The notes: a model not told the origin generated them from the letters alone. 64,000 nucleotides of DNA from CALODL01 sp942492115 (GCA_942492115.1 CALODL010000008.1:33339-97338); one strand, 5' to 3'; positions 24,654 through 34,110 are shown, numbered from the stretch's first letter. Numbers and translations are program-made.

Positions 24654-26480
24654 CTACTGCGGACATGCGCCGAGTGTGCGGCCGAGCCACGGCTCGTAAG
24701 CATCCGCGCCGTTGAATAGATCGATGAGCCGCAGGATGTCGCGCGGCGAACGGTCGCCCGTGCGGTCGATATCGTACTGCGCGCGCGACAGTGGAGGAGC
24801 GAGCAAGCCGTTGATGTCGTCGATGAGCTCGAGCAGGTCGCCAGGATTGACCACGCGGTCCGCGTTCACATCCCCCGGCAGATGTCCCAGCGTGGCGCTG
24901 GCACCTGTGGCCATATCGGTGACGCGGACACACTGGCCTGGCGGAATGGGCCCATCGAACACGACTTCAACCAGACCACCTTCAACTGTGATATCGGCAA
25001 TGTTGAGCCGAGTACCGTCCGTGGTCAGGACCTCGAAGTCAGAGGCCGTCAGCCCATTCATGTCGGCATTGTATAACCATGTTATGCGGTCCCACCCGGC
25101 ACGCTCACTGCCATCCGGTGCGGACGTCTGACGGGCATCGATTGCACGATCCACAGGGTTAAATGCAATCGGTTGAGGGTTCACGACAACGGTGAGATCC
25201 TGAAAGAGGTCGACCTCGAAGTCCTGCCCCAGGGGGCGGAAGAAATGGGTCAGGGCAATGGGCCCGTTCCAGCGCCGGACGAACCCGATCGAAAACTGAC
25301 CGCTGGCATCGGGCGAGATCTCGATATCGAATTCGGCCACGTAGTGGATGCCGTTGAGGAACGACCCGGTCGTCGCATCGACGTGCTGCGCGAACGCTCC
25401 GAATTTGGCCAGGCCGTTGTCTTCAGGTGCATTCTCATGAAAGATCGGTGGGTAAGTGATATTCTCACTGAACACGTAATCTTGCCGCAATTCGTCTATT
25501 CGGATCGAGCTACCGTCGAACATGACGCAGGCCTCCGAGCAGAACCCGCCGTTCGGTACGCACGGTTGACCAAACATCCCGTCGGTTTGCAATGCACAGG
25601 CGAAGTAGGGCAGATTGATGTAACGCACCGATCCTTCAGTGCCGGGCCCTGGCAAACCGAACCAGCGAATGATCGGCTGAATACCGCTGAGCGGAAACGC
25701 CTGACGCGTGTCTTCGATCCACACCATGATCGTCGCGCTGGTTCCAGGTTGTAGATCGACGACCGGTCGTTCGGTGATCGAGGATTCGAAGTGGGTGTCG
25801 TCGGTGGCCATGAATACGCGAATGTAGTCGGGGTCGCTGCAATCGCTGCCCGCCCAGAAACGCGGACAGTCACACACGCCATCGGTGCACACGCCGCGTC
25901 CCGAACACAGGTTGGGGCAGGGGCTGGAGCAATTCGATCCACTCCACCCGGGATCACATGCGCAGATGCCGTCGCACGCACACGTGCCATGTTCGGAGCA
26001 ATCTTTGTCGCACGGTAGTTCCTGGCATGAGCACGCCACCCCCGACCAGCCGTCGTCGCATTCGCAGATGCCGCAGACACAGTCGCCGTTCCCCGAACAG
26101 TCCAGAACACACGGCGCGGTCGAGCATTCGCAGAAGTCACCGGTCCAGCCTTCGTCGCACTGGCAGACACCGCCCAGGCAGGCACCGTGGTTCGCACAAC
26201 TCGTCGTACACGAGCAATCCTGGCCCGCCCACCCGTCAGCGCACACACACACGCCACACACGCATTCGCCATGGATCCCGCAATCAGCAGGGCACGTCGC
26301 GGTCGAGCATGCGCATGCGTCGCCGGACCAGCCTTCGTCGCACACGCACGCACCGTTTACGCACACGCCGTGGTCTGAACAGTTACTTGCACACGGCAGG
26401 TCCTGGGCAGCAGCGACGTTGCACAGCAGGGCGATCCCGGCCGCGATGGCATACCAGGGTAGTGGACGTGGATTGAGCAT
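24654..26480 (-). CDS. Secreted EGF-repeat protein with C-terminal dockerin domain
   Basis: 608 aa. Signal peptide MLNPRPLPWYAIAAGIALLC...AAAQ from the ATG at 26480. Residues about 27-225 hold seven EGF/tenascin-like repeats of about 28 residues (CSDHGVCVNGACVCDEGWSG; CANHGACLGGVCQCDEGWTG). A beta-rich domain of about 240 residues follows (IRVFMATDDTHFESSI ... VAEFDIEISPDASGQFSIGF), possibly cohesin-like. It ends with a dockerin: GDVNADRVVNPGDLLELIDD and YDIDRTGDRSPRDILRLIDLFNG. Proteins of this type are extracellular; the ligand is unknown. The dockerin is closely similar to the pseudogene at 12449-12915. Confidence 0.8.
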   Translation of the reverse strand: MLNPRPLPWYAIAAGIALLCNVAAAQDLPCASNCSDHGVCVNGACVCDEGWSGDACACSTATCPADCGIHGECVCGVCVCADGWAGQDCSCTTSCANHGACLGGVCQCDEGWTGDFCECSTAPCVLDCSGNGDCVCGICECDDGWSGVACSCQELPCDKDCSEHGTCACDGICACDPGWSGSNCSSPCPNLCSGRGVCTDGVCDCPRFWAGSDCSDPDYIRVFMATDDTHFESSITERPVVDLQPGTSATIMVWIEDTRQAFPLSGIQPIIRWFGLPGPGTEGSVRYINLPYFACALQTDGMFGQPCVPNGGFCSEACVMFDGSSIRIDELRQDYVFSENITYPPIFHENAPEDNGLAKFGAFAQHVDATTGSFLNGIHYVAEFDIEISPDASGQFSIGFVRRWNGPIALTHFFRPLGQDFEVDLFQDLTVVVNPQPIAFNPVDRAIDARQTSAPDGSERAGWDRITWLYNADMNGLTASDFEVLTTDGTRLNIADITVEGGLVEVVFDGPIPPGQCVRVTDMATGASATLGHLPGDVNADRVVNPGDLLELIDDINGLLAPPLSRAQYDIDRTGDRSPRDILRLIDLFNGADAYEPWLGRTLGACPQ

Positions 26481-26571
26481 GGTCGGTGACTCGCGACTCC
26501 GGGAGGCAAGGTACTTGCAGTGTAGAGAGCGCCAGGTGCATAGGCAAGGGGAGACTGTCTTCACGATCTGA

Positions 26572-27630
26572 CTACTCTCCTTCGAGCAACGCCTGCACCG
26601 CACTGCGCACTTCGTTGTACTCGCGGTTCAACACTGCATCAGTGCTGGACGAACCAAAGACCGGGCCGGGGTGGATGTACCGAATCTTGCCCGCGCGGTC
26701 CATGACAAAGGTCACGCTCGTGACTGCCTTGGGGTGATGTTCAAGATACAGGGCCTGAAGATGGGTCCAGTCGCTGTCGGCCGCAAGGGGGCCACTGTAG
26801 CCCAGAACTTTGGCATGTGTGGCGATTTCGGCGTGCGCTACTTTACGTGGCGGCTTGGCATGGTACACGGCAACCGTCTGGAAATCGGCATGAGCGATGT
26901 CCTGATCGAGCTTCATGATCGCCGGCAGGCTGGTTTTGCAAAAGTGGCAATTGTCCGTGAACCATCTGACGAGAGTGACTTTCCCGTGAACGACCGGAGC
27001 CTGTTTGGGGTGAATCCAATCGAGCTTCGACAAATCGAGCGCCGTGCCCAGAAGTGCTTTGCCGATACGCGACTCGGGCAAGCGGTGCACCGGCCGATTC
27101 TCGGCGACCAAACGGTCGATGAGGCTGACCGCACGGTCTTGTGTGATGCGGAAATCATTAAAACGTACGATGCCATGACGATCGATAATGATCGTCCACG
27201 GCGTTCCGCCTGTGCGGTAGCGGTTCATCAGCGGGGAGCGCTCACCTTCTTCGCCGCTCTGACCCACGGGAATGTCCAGGGCGTATTGTGCCGCGACGTC
27301 TCTGGCGTGATCGAACGTGTTCGACGCGTATCCTTCGAACACCGTTTGCACGGCGACGAATGCAACGTCGTCGACTCCGCGGTAATGATCGATGAGCCCT
27401 TGCAGGGTCGGGAAGCCGTGGCTGTGGCATCCTGGGCACCAGGATTGGAACCCATACAAGTACAGCACGCGCCCTTTGAAGTCACCAATGTCGAGCGCGT
27501 GCGCGCCGGCGGGCAGATTCATCCATTTCGTGACGCCCCACACCGGGGCAGGCCGGCCGATGATGCCACGGGGTTGAGCGCTCACGCAGGCGGTGACGAG
27601 CAATGTGAGGACAAGAGCGATGGGCCGCAT
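26572..27630 (-). CDS. Exported protein with two tandem TlpA-like thioredoxin domains
   Basis: 352 aa. Signal peptide MRPIALVLTLLVTACVSAQP; LVTAC could be a lipobox, so it may be a lipoprotein. The first thioredoxin fold has WCPGC (residues 64-68) and a cis-Pro loop GGTPWTIIID. The second has NCHFC (227-231) and TSVTFVMD, where the usual Pro is missing. Both CxxC pairs could be redox active, giving a periplasmic disulfide oxidoreductase or an electron relay within one chain. The start has AAGGAG upstream. It is followed after 91 bases by the EGF/dockerin gene on the same strand, which is very rich in disulfides, so a role in folding such proteins is plausible (inferred). Confidence 0.8.
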   Translation of the reverse strand: MRPIALVLTLLVTACVSAQPRGIIGRPAPVWGVTKWMNLPAGAHALDIGDFKGRVLYLYGFQSWCPGCHSHGFPTLQGLIDHYRGVDDVAFVAVQTVFEGYASNTFDHARDVAAQYALDIPVGQSGEEGERSPLMNRYRTGGTPWTIIIDRHGIVRFNDFRITQDRAVSLIDRLVAENRPVHRLPESRIGKALLGTALDLSKLDWIHPKQAPVVHGKVTLVRWFTDNCHFCKTSLPAIMKLDQDIAHADFQTVAVYHAKPPRKVAHAEIATHAKVLGYSGPLAADSDWTHLQALYLEHHPKAVTSVTFVMDRAGKIRYIHPGPVFGSSSTDAVLNREYNEVRSAVQALLEGE

Positions 27631-27746
27631 GGCAGGATCTCCTTTGTGGACGACATGATTGTACGGGGTCAGTTCATTTCGGAGAAATGAAGCAGCCCGG
27701 GGGCCCGAACCGGTCCGCGGGTGCGCAGCGGCGGGCCTGATTCGTC

Positions 27747-29210
27747 CTACCCTTTGATGACCCCGAGCGGTTTGAGTCGCGCCACCTTGGAGCTGATGCC
27801 TGCATCGTGCAGTACGTCGACGACGTCGATCACGTTCTTGTACGCATCAGGTTGCTCTTCCTCGAGGCCGGTCCGACCTCGGGCGCGAGCGATGACCCCA
27901 CGCGCACGGAGCTCGTCGCGGATCGAGCGGCCCTTGCTGGCGCGGATGGCGGCACCGCGCGACAGGCAGCGACCTGCACCATGGCAACTCGAGCCGAAGG
28001 TGTGCTGCATCGCCGGATCGCGCCCAACGAGGACGTAGCTGTAGCGGCCCATGTCCCCGGGGACCAGCACCGGCTGGCCGATCGCGCGGTAACGATCGGG
28101 TAATTCGGCATGACCGGGCGGAAACGCCCGCGTCGCGCCCTTGCGATGAACGCACAGGTCGCGGCGTTGCCCGTCGACGTCATAGGGCTCGATCTTGGCA
28201 ATGTTGTGCGCGACGTCGTAGACCAGCGTCATGCCGAGTTGTTCGGCGGGGCACGCGAAGATCGTTGAGAACGCCTCGCGGGCCAGGTGCGTCATGATCT
28301 GGCGGTTGCACCATGCATAGTTAGCGGCTGCCCGCATGGCGCCCAGGTAGTGCCGGCCTTCGGGTGAATCGAGTGGGGCACACGCCAACTGCTGGTCGGG
28401 TAACTCGATGCCGTACTTGCGGGGCACGCCGCGCAGTTGCTTGAGCGTGTCCTCGCACACCTGGTAGCCCAGCCCGCGCGATCCAGAGTGAATCATGACG
28501 GTCAGGCAGCCGCGCTCCAGGCCCATGGCCGCGGCAGCCTTCGCGTCGTCGATATGGTCGACGACCTGGACTTCGAGGAAGTGGTTACCGCTGCCCAACG
28601 TCCCGCACTGAGTCGCGCCACGTTCATAGGCGCGGTTCGAGAGATTGCCCGGTTCGGCTCCGTGCAACCGGCCGCCGGCTTCGGTCGCACTGACGTCGGA
28701 TGCCCAGCCCAGCCCGTTGTTGACGACGTACGCCGACCCCTCGGTCATCAAGCGGGCCAGCTCTTTGTGGTTGAATTTGACCCGCCCGCCCCGTCCGACA
28801 CCACATGGGACGACCTTGAACAGTTCATTGACCAGGCGTTCCATCCGCGCTGCGGCATGCTCGAGAGGAATGTTCGTGCGGATCAGGCGTACGCCACAGT
28901 TGATGTCATATCCGACACCGCCCGGGCTGATGACGCCACCCGCCGCAGGGTCGGTCGCCGCCACGCCACCGATGCAGAAGCCATAGCCCCAGTGAATGTC
29001 AGGCATGGCCAACGAGTGGCCGACAATCCCGGGGAGGCATGCCACGTTGGCGACCTGCTCTGGCGAGCGGTCCTGCTGAATCGCAGCAGCCAATGCCTCG
29101 TTGGCGTAGATCATACCGTCGACGCGCATTCCGGTCTTGTACGACTTCGGAATGCGGACGCGCTGAGGGTCGATGCGTTCAAATGGTCCAGTGTAGGGCT
29201 GCATGGTCAT
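27747..29210 (-). CDS. rtcB: RNA-splicing ligase RtcB
   Basis: 487 aa, full length for RtcB. It joins RNA 2',3'-cyclic phosphate ends to 5'-OH ends using GTP and Mn. Visible family motifs: AMPDIHWGYGFCIGGVAA, GGVGYDINCGVRLI (metal-binding Asp and Cys), GSGNHFLEVQ, SGSRGLGYQV, and near the end SSCHGAGRCLSRGAA, containing the His that is guanylylated. The end RLKPLGVIKG is the conserved C-terminus with Lys-Gly. The archease gene lies 141 bases upstream on the same strand. Cytoplasmic RNA repair or tRNA healing. Confidence 0.97.
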   Translation of the reverse strand: MTMQPYTGPFERIDPQRVRIPKSYKTGMRVDGMIYANEALAAAIQQDRSPEQVANVACLPGIVGHSLAMPDIHWGYGFCIGGVAATDPAAGGVISPGGVGYDINCGVRLIRTNIPLEHAAARMERLVNELFKVVPCGVGRGGRVKFNHKELARLMTEGSAYVVNNGLGWASDVSATEAGGRLHGAEPGNLSNRAYERGATQCGTLGSGNHFLEVQVVDHIDDAKAAAAMGLERGCLTVMIHSGSRGLGYQVCEDTLKQLRGVPRKYGIELPDQQLACAPLDSPEGRHYLGAMRAAANYAWCNRQIMTHLAREAFSTIFACPAEQLGMTLVYDVAHNIAKIEPYDVDGQRRDLCVHRKGATRAFPPGHAELPDRYRAIGQPVLVPGDMGRYSYVLVGRDPAMQHTFGSSCHGAGRCLSRGAAIRASKGRSIRDELRARGVIARARGRTGLEEEQPDAYKNVIDVVDVLHDAGISSKVARLKPLGVIKG

Positions 29211-29351
29211 CGAGGTCCCCGATCAATCGAGCTGTTCTCGCAGCCTGCCGCCCGGGACATACACTCGAGCGTGGGCGCCTTCAATGCTTGAACCGTGTCC
29301 TGCAGGCCGCTTGCCCAATCCTCAGACGTTCCGAATTCGGCTGCCGAACGG

Positions 29352-29783
29352 TCAAATATCTACGATGACCACTGCCTCCCATCCCCCGTCGACCTCTCGA
29401 ATCGCCAACTCATGGTACGTCACCGCTTTGACTTCGTGCGCCAGCACGCTGCGGCCCGCGTCGATCGTTGCCAGGCTTACTTCTACACGCAAGGTGGTTG
29501 GGTTCCAGGTCACGACGGTCACATCAGTCGCAACGAGGGCTTCGACCTCGAACCAGTGCAGGAGTTCGGTCAGCAGGTCACGCGCTGCGGTGGCCGGTGC
29601 GGCCGTGATGGCGAGTGCGCGAACATCGTGAGGCGGGCCCGGCACGATTTCGCCGATGGCGCCATACAGTCCGGCCGCCAGTTGGTCGATCAGGGTTGCG
29701 CGGTCGGGGGCGACAGCGCGGATCCCCAGATCGGCCGTATGATCGAACAGCTCGTAGCGTGGTGAAACAGGCGCCACTGGCAA
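29352..29783 (-). CDS. Archease (RtcB activator)
   Basis: 143 aa, the usual archease size. The N-terminal signature YELFDHTADLGI, the segment LLTELLHWFEVEAL, and the C-terminal VKAVTYHELAI...WEAVVIVDI with its terminal Asp-Ile are typical. Archease promotes the guanylylation step and multiple turnover of RtcB, using conserved acidic residues. It is adjacent to rtcB in the same orientation, as in many bacteria and archaea. The start codon is 18 bases downstream of the terminator of tRNA-Met. Confidence 0.92.
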   Translation of the reverse strand: MPVAPVSPRYELFDHTADLGIRAVAPDRATLIDQLAAGLYGAIGEIVPGPPHDVRALAITAAPATAARDLLTELLHWFEVEALVATDVTVVTWNPTTLRVEVSLATIDAGRSVLAHEVKAVTYHELAIREVDGGWEAVVIVDI

Positions 29784-29801
29784 AACCGTCCCGAGCAGCA
29801 G

Positions 29802-29835
29802 AAAAAAAGCCTGTCCGTTTCGACGTGACAGGCTT
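29802..29835 (-). terminator. Rho-independent terminator of tRNA-Met
   Basis: On the minus strand: stem AAGCCTGTC / GACAGGCTT followed by a run of seven T in total, starting six bases after the tRNA 3' end. Confidence 0.9.
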
Positions 29836-29840
29836 GATGA

Positions 29841-29914
<74 letters not shown>

Positions 29915-30006
29915 GCACGGATGCAGAATATGGATGACGGAGATTACGCCCCGTTGGTGGTGACGTCAAGTCGCCGTGCGACCACGGGGCCGTCCGCGGT
30001 GGACGC

Positions 30007-30035
30007 TTGACTTGTATTGAGTGCTGCGATTTGAT
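30007..30035 (+). promoter_or_regulatory. Possible sigma-70-type promoter before the kinase gene
   Basis: TTGACT (30007-30012), a 17-base spacer, and TTTGAT (30030-30035) about 115 bases upstream of the start. The -10 box is a weak match. Confidence 0.3.
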
Positions 30036-30148
30036 TAGGCTTTTTCTGGATCTCCGGCTTCGCGCTCGACCTCGCTTACTGGAGTTCGGACCGGTTTCCG
30101 TCCCAGCGCACCCGAGGTGGCTGGAATGCCTCAGTGATCGAGTCGTGC

Positions 30149-31465
30149 ATGGAACAATCATCAGCGCACAAGCGCAACAGCGTGGCCCGTCTCGGCACCG
30201 GCCAGCTGGTCGGGAAGTACCGGCTGTCCCGTCGGCTCGGGGAAGGCGGTTCGGGCGAGGTGTGGAAAGCACTCGACACCGTCGAAGGCATCTGGGTGGC
30301 TCTGAAAATTCCGCTGCCCAATCTTCACGGCGAAACCGACCACCAGGCTCTGAGACGCGAGGTGCGTCTGGTCGCTTCACTGCGCCACAATAACATTCTG
30401 CCCATCAAGAACGCAGATCTCATCGATGGCCGCGTCGTGCTGGCGACTGAACTATCGGTCGGTACACTGGCAGATCGCCACCGTCCGATGGCTGCCCGGC
30501 GTGTACTGCGGATCATGGACCAGGTTCTGAAGGGCTTGGCGTATGCCCACAGCAAGCGGGTGGTGCATTGCGACGTGACGCCGGGGAATATCTTCCTGTT
30601 CCCCGACGGACGTGCGGCTCTGGGCGATTTCGGGATCAGCCGTGTCATGCGCCCGCACATGGCGACCATGGATGAATTCGGAACACCGGGTTACGTCGCT
30701 CCCGAACAAGCCTACGGCAAGCCCACATTCGGCTCGGACTGTTTCTCGGCCGCCGTCATCACCTATGAATACATCACGGGTTATCTGCCGCGTTGGCCGT
30801 TTGAATGGCCGATTCGCGGCGCGGATCGCTTGCAGGCCCGGACCAACTGGGCCTTGACGCGCGTTTTGCGCAAGGGCCTTGAAGTCAGTCCCAGGAAACG
30901 CTACCCCAATGCGGCCGCCATGCGCTCCGCGCTCGTGGCGGCCGTGCCAGTGCTGCAGGTCGAAAGTGGCGAAAGGACCTCGCGGTCGAGGAGCTTGGAT
31001 TGGCGGCGCGTTCGGCGTGATGCTTTCATCGGGCGCTATGGGCGGGTGCTGGACCTGGCTTTTGACTGCGTCAGTTGCGCCGAGCCCGTCGCGGAGTGCA
31101 TGGAGGTTTGCCCGTGGTGTGCCGAGTCGGACAATCATTTTGGGAAGCTCTCCCCATATCCTTATTATTGCCCATCGTGTTCGCGGGGGCTCAAGGGCGA
31201 ATGGCCATACTGCCCATGGTGCTACGGAGGCGGGTTCGATCCACTCGACGTCCGTCCCGGGCCCGATAAGCGGTACCGGGCCAAGTGCTCGGGGTGTAGC
31301 GGTAAACTTATGCCATTCATGAGCTTTTGCCCCTGGTGCAGGTTGAAGGTTCGACGGAAATGGCACATGCATCCCTTTCCACACCGTTGCCGCCAGTGCC
31401 GCTGGAGCGTCGATGGTGATTTCTGGTCATACTGTCCGTGGTGTGCGACTGCCGTGGAACCGTGA
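30149..31465 (+). CDS. Ser/Thr protein kinase fused to four double-Cys zinc ribbons
   Basis: 438 aa. Kinase domain at residues about 24-275: glycine loop GEGGSGEVW, VALKIPL with the ATP-binding Lys, catalytic loop HCDVTPGNIFLF, LGDFGISRVM with DFG, and the APE-like VAPEQAYG. The catalytic Asp is present, but the loop has Cys for Arg and Thr for the usual Lys, so activity may be altered. The C-terminal 150 residues have four CxxC...CPWC units (CVSCAEP..CPWC, CPSCSRG..CPWC, CSGCSGK..CPWC, CRQCRWS..CPWC), a double zinc ribbon array. No membrane helix, so it is cytoplasmic, unlike most PASTA kinases. The target is unknown. Confidence 0.85.
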   Translation: MEQSSAHKRNSVARLGTGQLVGKYRLSRRLGEGGSGEVWKALDTVEGIWVALKIPLPNLHGETDHQALRREVRLVASLRHNNILPIKNADLIDGRVVLATELSVGTLADRHRPMAARRVLRIMDQVLKGLAYAHSKRVVHCDVTPGNIFLFPDGRAALGDFGISRVMRPHMATMDEFGTPGYVAPEQAYGKPTFGSDCFSAAVITYEYITGYLPRWPFEWPIRGADRLQARTNWALTRVLRKGLEVSPRKRYPNAAAMRSALVAAVPVLQVESGERTSRSRSLDWRRVRRDAFIGRYGRVLDLAFDCVSCAEPVAECMEVCPWCAESDNHFGKLSPYPYYCPSCSRGLKGEWPYCPWCYGGGFDPLDVRPGPDKRYRAKCSGCSGKLMPFMSFCPWCRLKVRRKWHMHPFPHRCRQCRWSVDGDFWSYCPWCATAVEP

Positions 31466-31529
31466 GGCGCGCGAGCACTGCACGGCGCATTGTCTTTTTG
31501 AACCACCAGCGTGAGACCAGGGGAAACCC

Positions 31530-32048
31530 ATGACAGAGCATCAACCGGCGCGCGACCCGTCGACCGCCAAGTGGATGTGGTTGGTCCTGGCTTCACTTGG
31601 CGTGGCATACCTGATGATGCCACGCGGAACGGTCCTCGAATCCGGAGGGGCGGCTCCAGCGATTACGGCGGCGGCCTGGTTCAACGCCGGTGAGGCGTTC
31701 GATCCGGGCCAGTTGCGCGGTCAGGTCGTCGTCCTCGAGTTCTGGGCGACGTGGTGCGCGCCGTGTCTGCAGTCCATTCCGCATCTCAACGAGCTGAACG
31801 CACATTATGCCTCGGACAACGTCGTGGTGATCGGGTTGACGGATGAGCAAGCGAGCACGGTCGAGCCTTTTATCAGGACGCGCGGTATTCGCTACATTGT
31901 GGGGACCGGCAGCCGCGTCGACCGGGACTACGGGGTGCAATACCTCCCGACGGCATTCGTGATCGATCGAACTGGTATCATCGTGTGGTCCGGCCACCCG
32001 CATGACGGGCTGGAGCAGGCCGTGGCCGAGGCGGTGTCCCAGTCCTGA
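31530..32048 (+). CDS. Membrane-anchored TlpA-like thioredoxin
   Basis: 172 aa. One N-terminal membrane helix (WMWLVLASLGVAYLMM) anchors a periplasmic thioredoxin fold with FWATWCAPCLQSIPHLNEL (WCAPC) and the cis-Pro loop YLPTAFVIDRTG. It is a thiol-disulfide oxidoreductase of the TlpA/ResA type, likely reducing or maintaining exported proteins. AGGGG is upstream of the ATG. It sits 64 bases after the kinase and 172 bases before sppA on the same strand. Confidence 0.88.
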   Translation: MTEHQPARDPSTAKWMWLVLASLGVAYLMMPRGTVLESGGAAPAITAAAWFNAGEAFDPGQLRGQVVVLEFWATWCAPCLQSIPHLNELNAHYASDNVVVIGLTDEQASTVEPFIRTRGIRYIVGTGSRVDRDYGVQYLPTAFVIDRTGIIVWSGHPHDGLEQAVAEAVSQS

Positions 32049-32220
32049 TCGAAGTCGGATTGTCGGCGCGAATTATAATCGCCCAAACACCCACAGTGGG
32101 GCGATGATCGCCCTGGATGCGATAATCGCTGTCCGTTCACGAATTCACGGCATCCGGGTGGCAGCACCTGGCCCACAGAGATTTCAAGCTTCATTGACCA
32201 AACTTATGGGAGAATCCACC

Positions 32221-34023
32221 ATGAAACGCACACTTGTCCTGGCAGGATGTATCGTGGCCTGCATCGTCGTGGCGCCAGCTGCGGCCCGTGCTGACGGCAA
32301 CCGGATCGTTCACCTCGAGCTCAAGGGTGCGATCAGTGAAGCGCCCGTCAGCGATCCCTTCGGTTTCTCGGGCAACAAATCGTTCACCACCAAGTCGCTG
32401 CTCGAACGCATGCGACAGATGCGCCATGATGACACCGTCGAGGCCGTCTTTCTGACCTTCGAGAGTCCCGCATTGGGCCTGGCTCAGGTGCAGGAGATCC
32501 GCAAGTCCATCGAACAACTGCGCGTCGAGAAGGAAGTCTACGTGCATATGGACTCGTGCTACTCCATGATGCTGTACTGGCTCGCCAGTGCCGCTTCGCG
32601 AGTCTCTGTCGTGCCAACGGGCGACTTGTGGATCACGGGGTTGTATGGCGAGCAACTGTATCTCAAAGACATGCTCGCACACTTGCACATGGAAGCCGAC
32701 GTCATTCACATCGGTGACTACAAGAGCGCGGGCGAGATCGTGTCCCGCAACGGCCCATCGGAGCCGGCCGCCGAAATGATGACCTGGCTCTACGACGATA
32801 TTTATGCCCAGATGCTGGAGGAGATCGGGGCCTCGCGCGGGATGGACAGTGAAAAGGTCGGGGCCCTCGTCGACCAGGGGCCGTACTCCGCCGAAAAAGC
32901 GCTCGAGGTCGGATTGATCGACAGCATCGACTACCGCATGGAGTTCGTCGATTACATCAAGAAGCGTCATGGTCAGGTGCCGTTCGACAAGAACTACGGA
33001 AAGGACAGCGGCCCGGAACTCAATTTCAATAACCCGTTGGCGATCTGGTCCGATCTCATGGGCGAGTTGATGGGGAGTGGACAGGACAACAAAGATCCAC
33101 GCATCGGCCTGGTCTACGTCGTCGGCATGATCATTCCAGGCGATGGTGCCAGTGGCCCATTCGGTGGTGAGAACCATGGCGCCAGCAGTCGCTTGCGTAA
33201 GGCGTTGTATCGTGCGGCACGCGATGACACAGTCAAGGCTGTCGTCTTGCGGGTCGATTCGCCCGGCGGATCGGCCGTGGCGAGCGAAATCATCTGGAAT
33301 GCCACCCAGGAGATCACCCGGAACAACAAACCCTTCATCGTTTCGATGGGCAACGTCGCGGGCAGCGGTGGCTATTACGTGTCTTGTGGAGCTGACACGA
33401 TCTTCGCCGAGCCGGGTACCATTACCGGTTCGATCGGTGTGGTCGGTATGAAGCTCGTGACCAAGGGGTTCTGGGAGTGGATGGGTGTGCACTGGCACCC
33501 CATCCAGCGCGGAGAAAACTCGGCGATCATGGCGACGTCGCGGCCATTTTCCGACCGTGAACGCGACAAGTTCCGCACCTGGATGGAAGATGTCTACGGC
33601 TCGTTCAAGGACCGCATTCTGCGGACGCGGAAGGATCGCCTGACCAAGCCGCTCGAGAGCATCGCCGGTGGCCGCGTATACACTGGGCGCCAGGCGCTCG
33701 ATCTGGGGCTCGTCGACCGCATGGGAGGCCTGGAAGATGCCCTGCGTTTTGCGGCCCTCGAGGCCAACCTGGGAGACGACTTCGATGTCGAAGTCTTGCC
33801 CAAGCCCAAGACTTTGATGGACATTCTGATGGAGGGCATGGGGATGGAGGCTTCGTTACGGCAGGCGACGCCTGCGGCTGACGTGATCAGCCAGATGCTG
33901 CCGTATCTCCAGACCATTGATCCATTGCGGGCCGCGGCGGTCAAGCGCATGATCGAGACGCTCACAATGTTCCAGCGTGAACGCGTCATGACCGTGATGC
34001 CCATCGAGGTCGTTATTCAATAG
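32221..34023 (+). CDS. sppA: Signal peptide peptidase SppA (two-domain form)
   Basis: 600 aa, the long form with two S49 halves. Signal peptide MKRTLVLAGCIVACIVVAPAAARA. The N-terminal half carries the general-base Lys in GDYKSAGEIVS; the C-terminal half carries VDSPGGSAVASEI and the nucleophile Ser in GNVAGSGGYYVSC, then GTITGSIGVVGMK. This is the split Ser/Lys arrangement of E. coli SppA. It cleaves remnant signal peptides in the membrane. GGGAG is seven bases before the ATG. A short S49 paralogue lies at 60719-61699. Confidence 0.9.
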   Translation: MKRTLVLAGCIVACIVVAPAAARADGNRIVHLELKGAISEAPVSDPFGFSGNKSFTTKSLLERMRQMRHDDTVEAVFLTFESPALGLAQVQEIRKSIEQLRVEKEVYVHMDSCYSMMLYWLASAASRVSVVPTGDLWITGLYGEQLYLKDMLAHLHMEADVIHIGDYKSAGEIVSRNGPSEPAAEMMTWLYDDIYAQMLEEIGASRGMDSEKVGALVDQGPYSAEKALEVGLIDSIDYRMEFVDYIKKRHGQVPFDKNYGKDSGPELNFNNPLAIWSDLMGELMGSGQDNKDPRIGLVYVVGMIIPGDGASGPFGGENHGASSRLRKALYRAARDDTVKAVVLRVDSPGGSAVASEIIWNATQEITRNNKPFIVSMGNVAGSGGYYVSCGADTIFAEPGTITGSIGVVGMKLVTKGFWEWMGVHWHPIQRGENSAIMATSRPFSDRERDKFRTWMEDVYGSFKDRILRTRKDRLTKPLESIAGGRVYTGRQALDLGLVDRMGGLEDALRFAALEANLGDDFDVEVLPKPKTLMDILMEGMGMEASLRQATPAADVISQMLPYLQTIDPLRAAAVKRMIETLTMFQRERVMTVMPIEVVIQ

Positions 34024-34047
34024 AACGTCCGCGCGTCCCATTCCGAA

Positions 34048-34110
34048 GCAGCCCGCATTCTGGAGCCGCAGCTGACCAACGTCGGATTGCGGAATACGGA
34101 TGCGGGCTGC
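34048..34110 (+). terminator. Inverted repeat after sppA
   Basis: GCAGCCCGCAT (34048-34058) and ATGCGGGCTGC (34100-34110) are perfect inverted repeats with a 41-base loop, 24 bases after the stop. No T run follows; it could also be an operator or mRNA-stabilising stem. Confidence 0.3.

Noticed and set aside
32191..33498. 435-codon minus-strand frame
   Set aside because: Fully antisense to sppA, which has clear catalytic motifs in its own frame.
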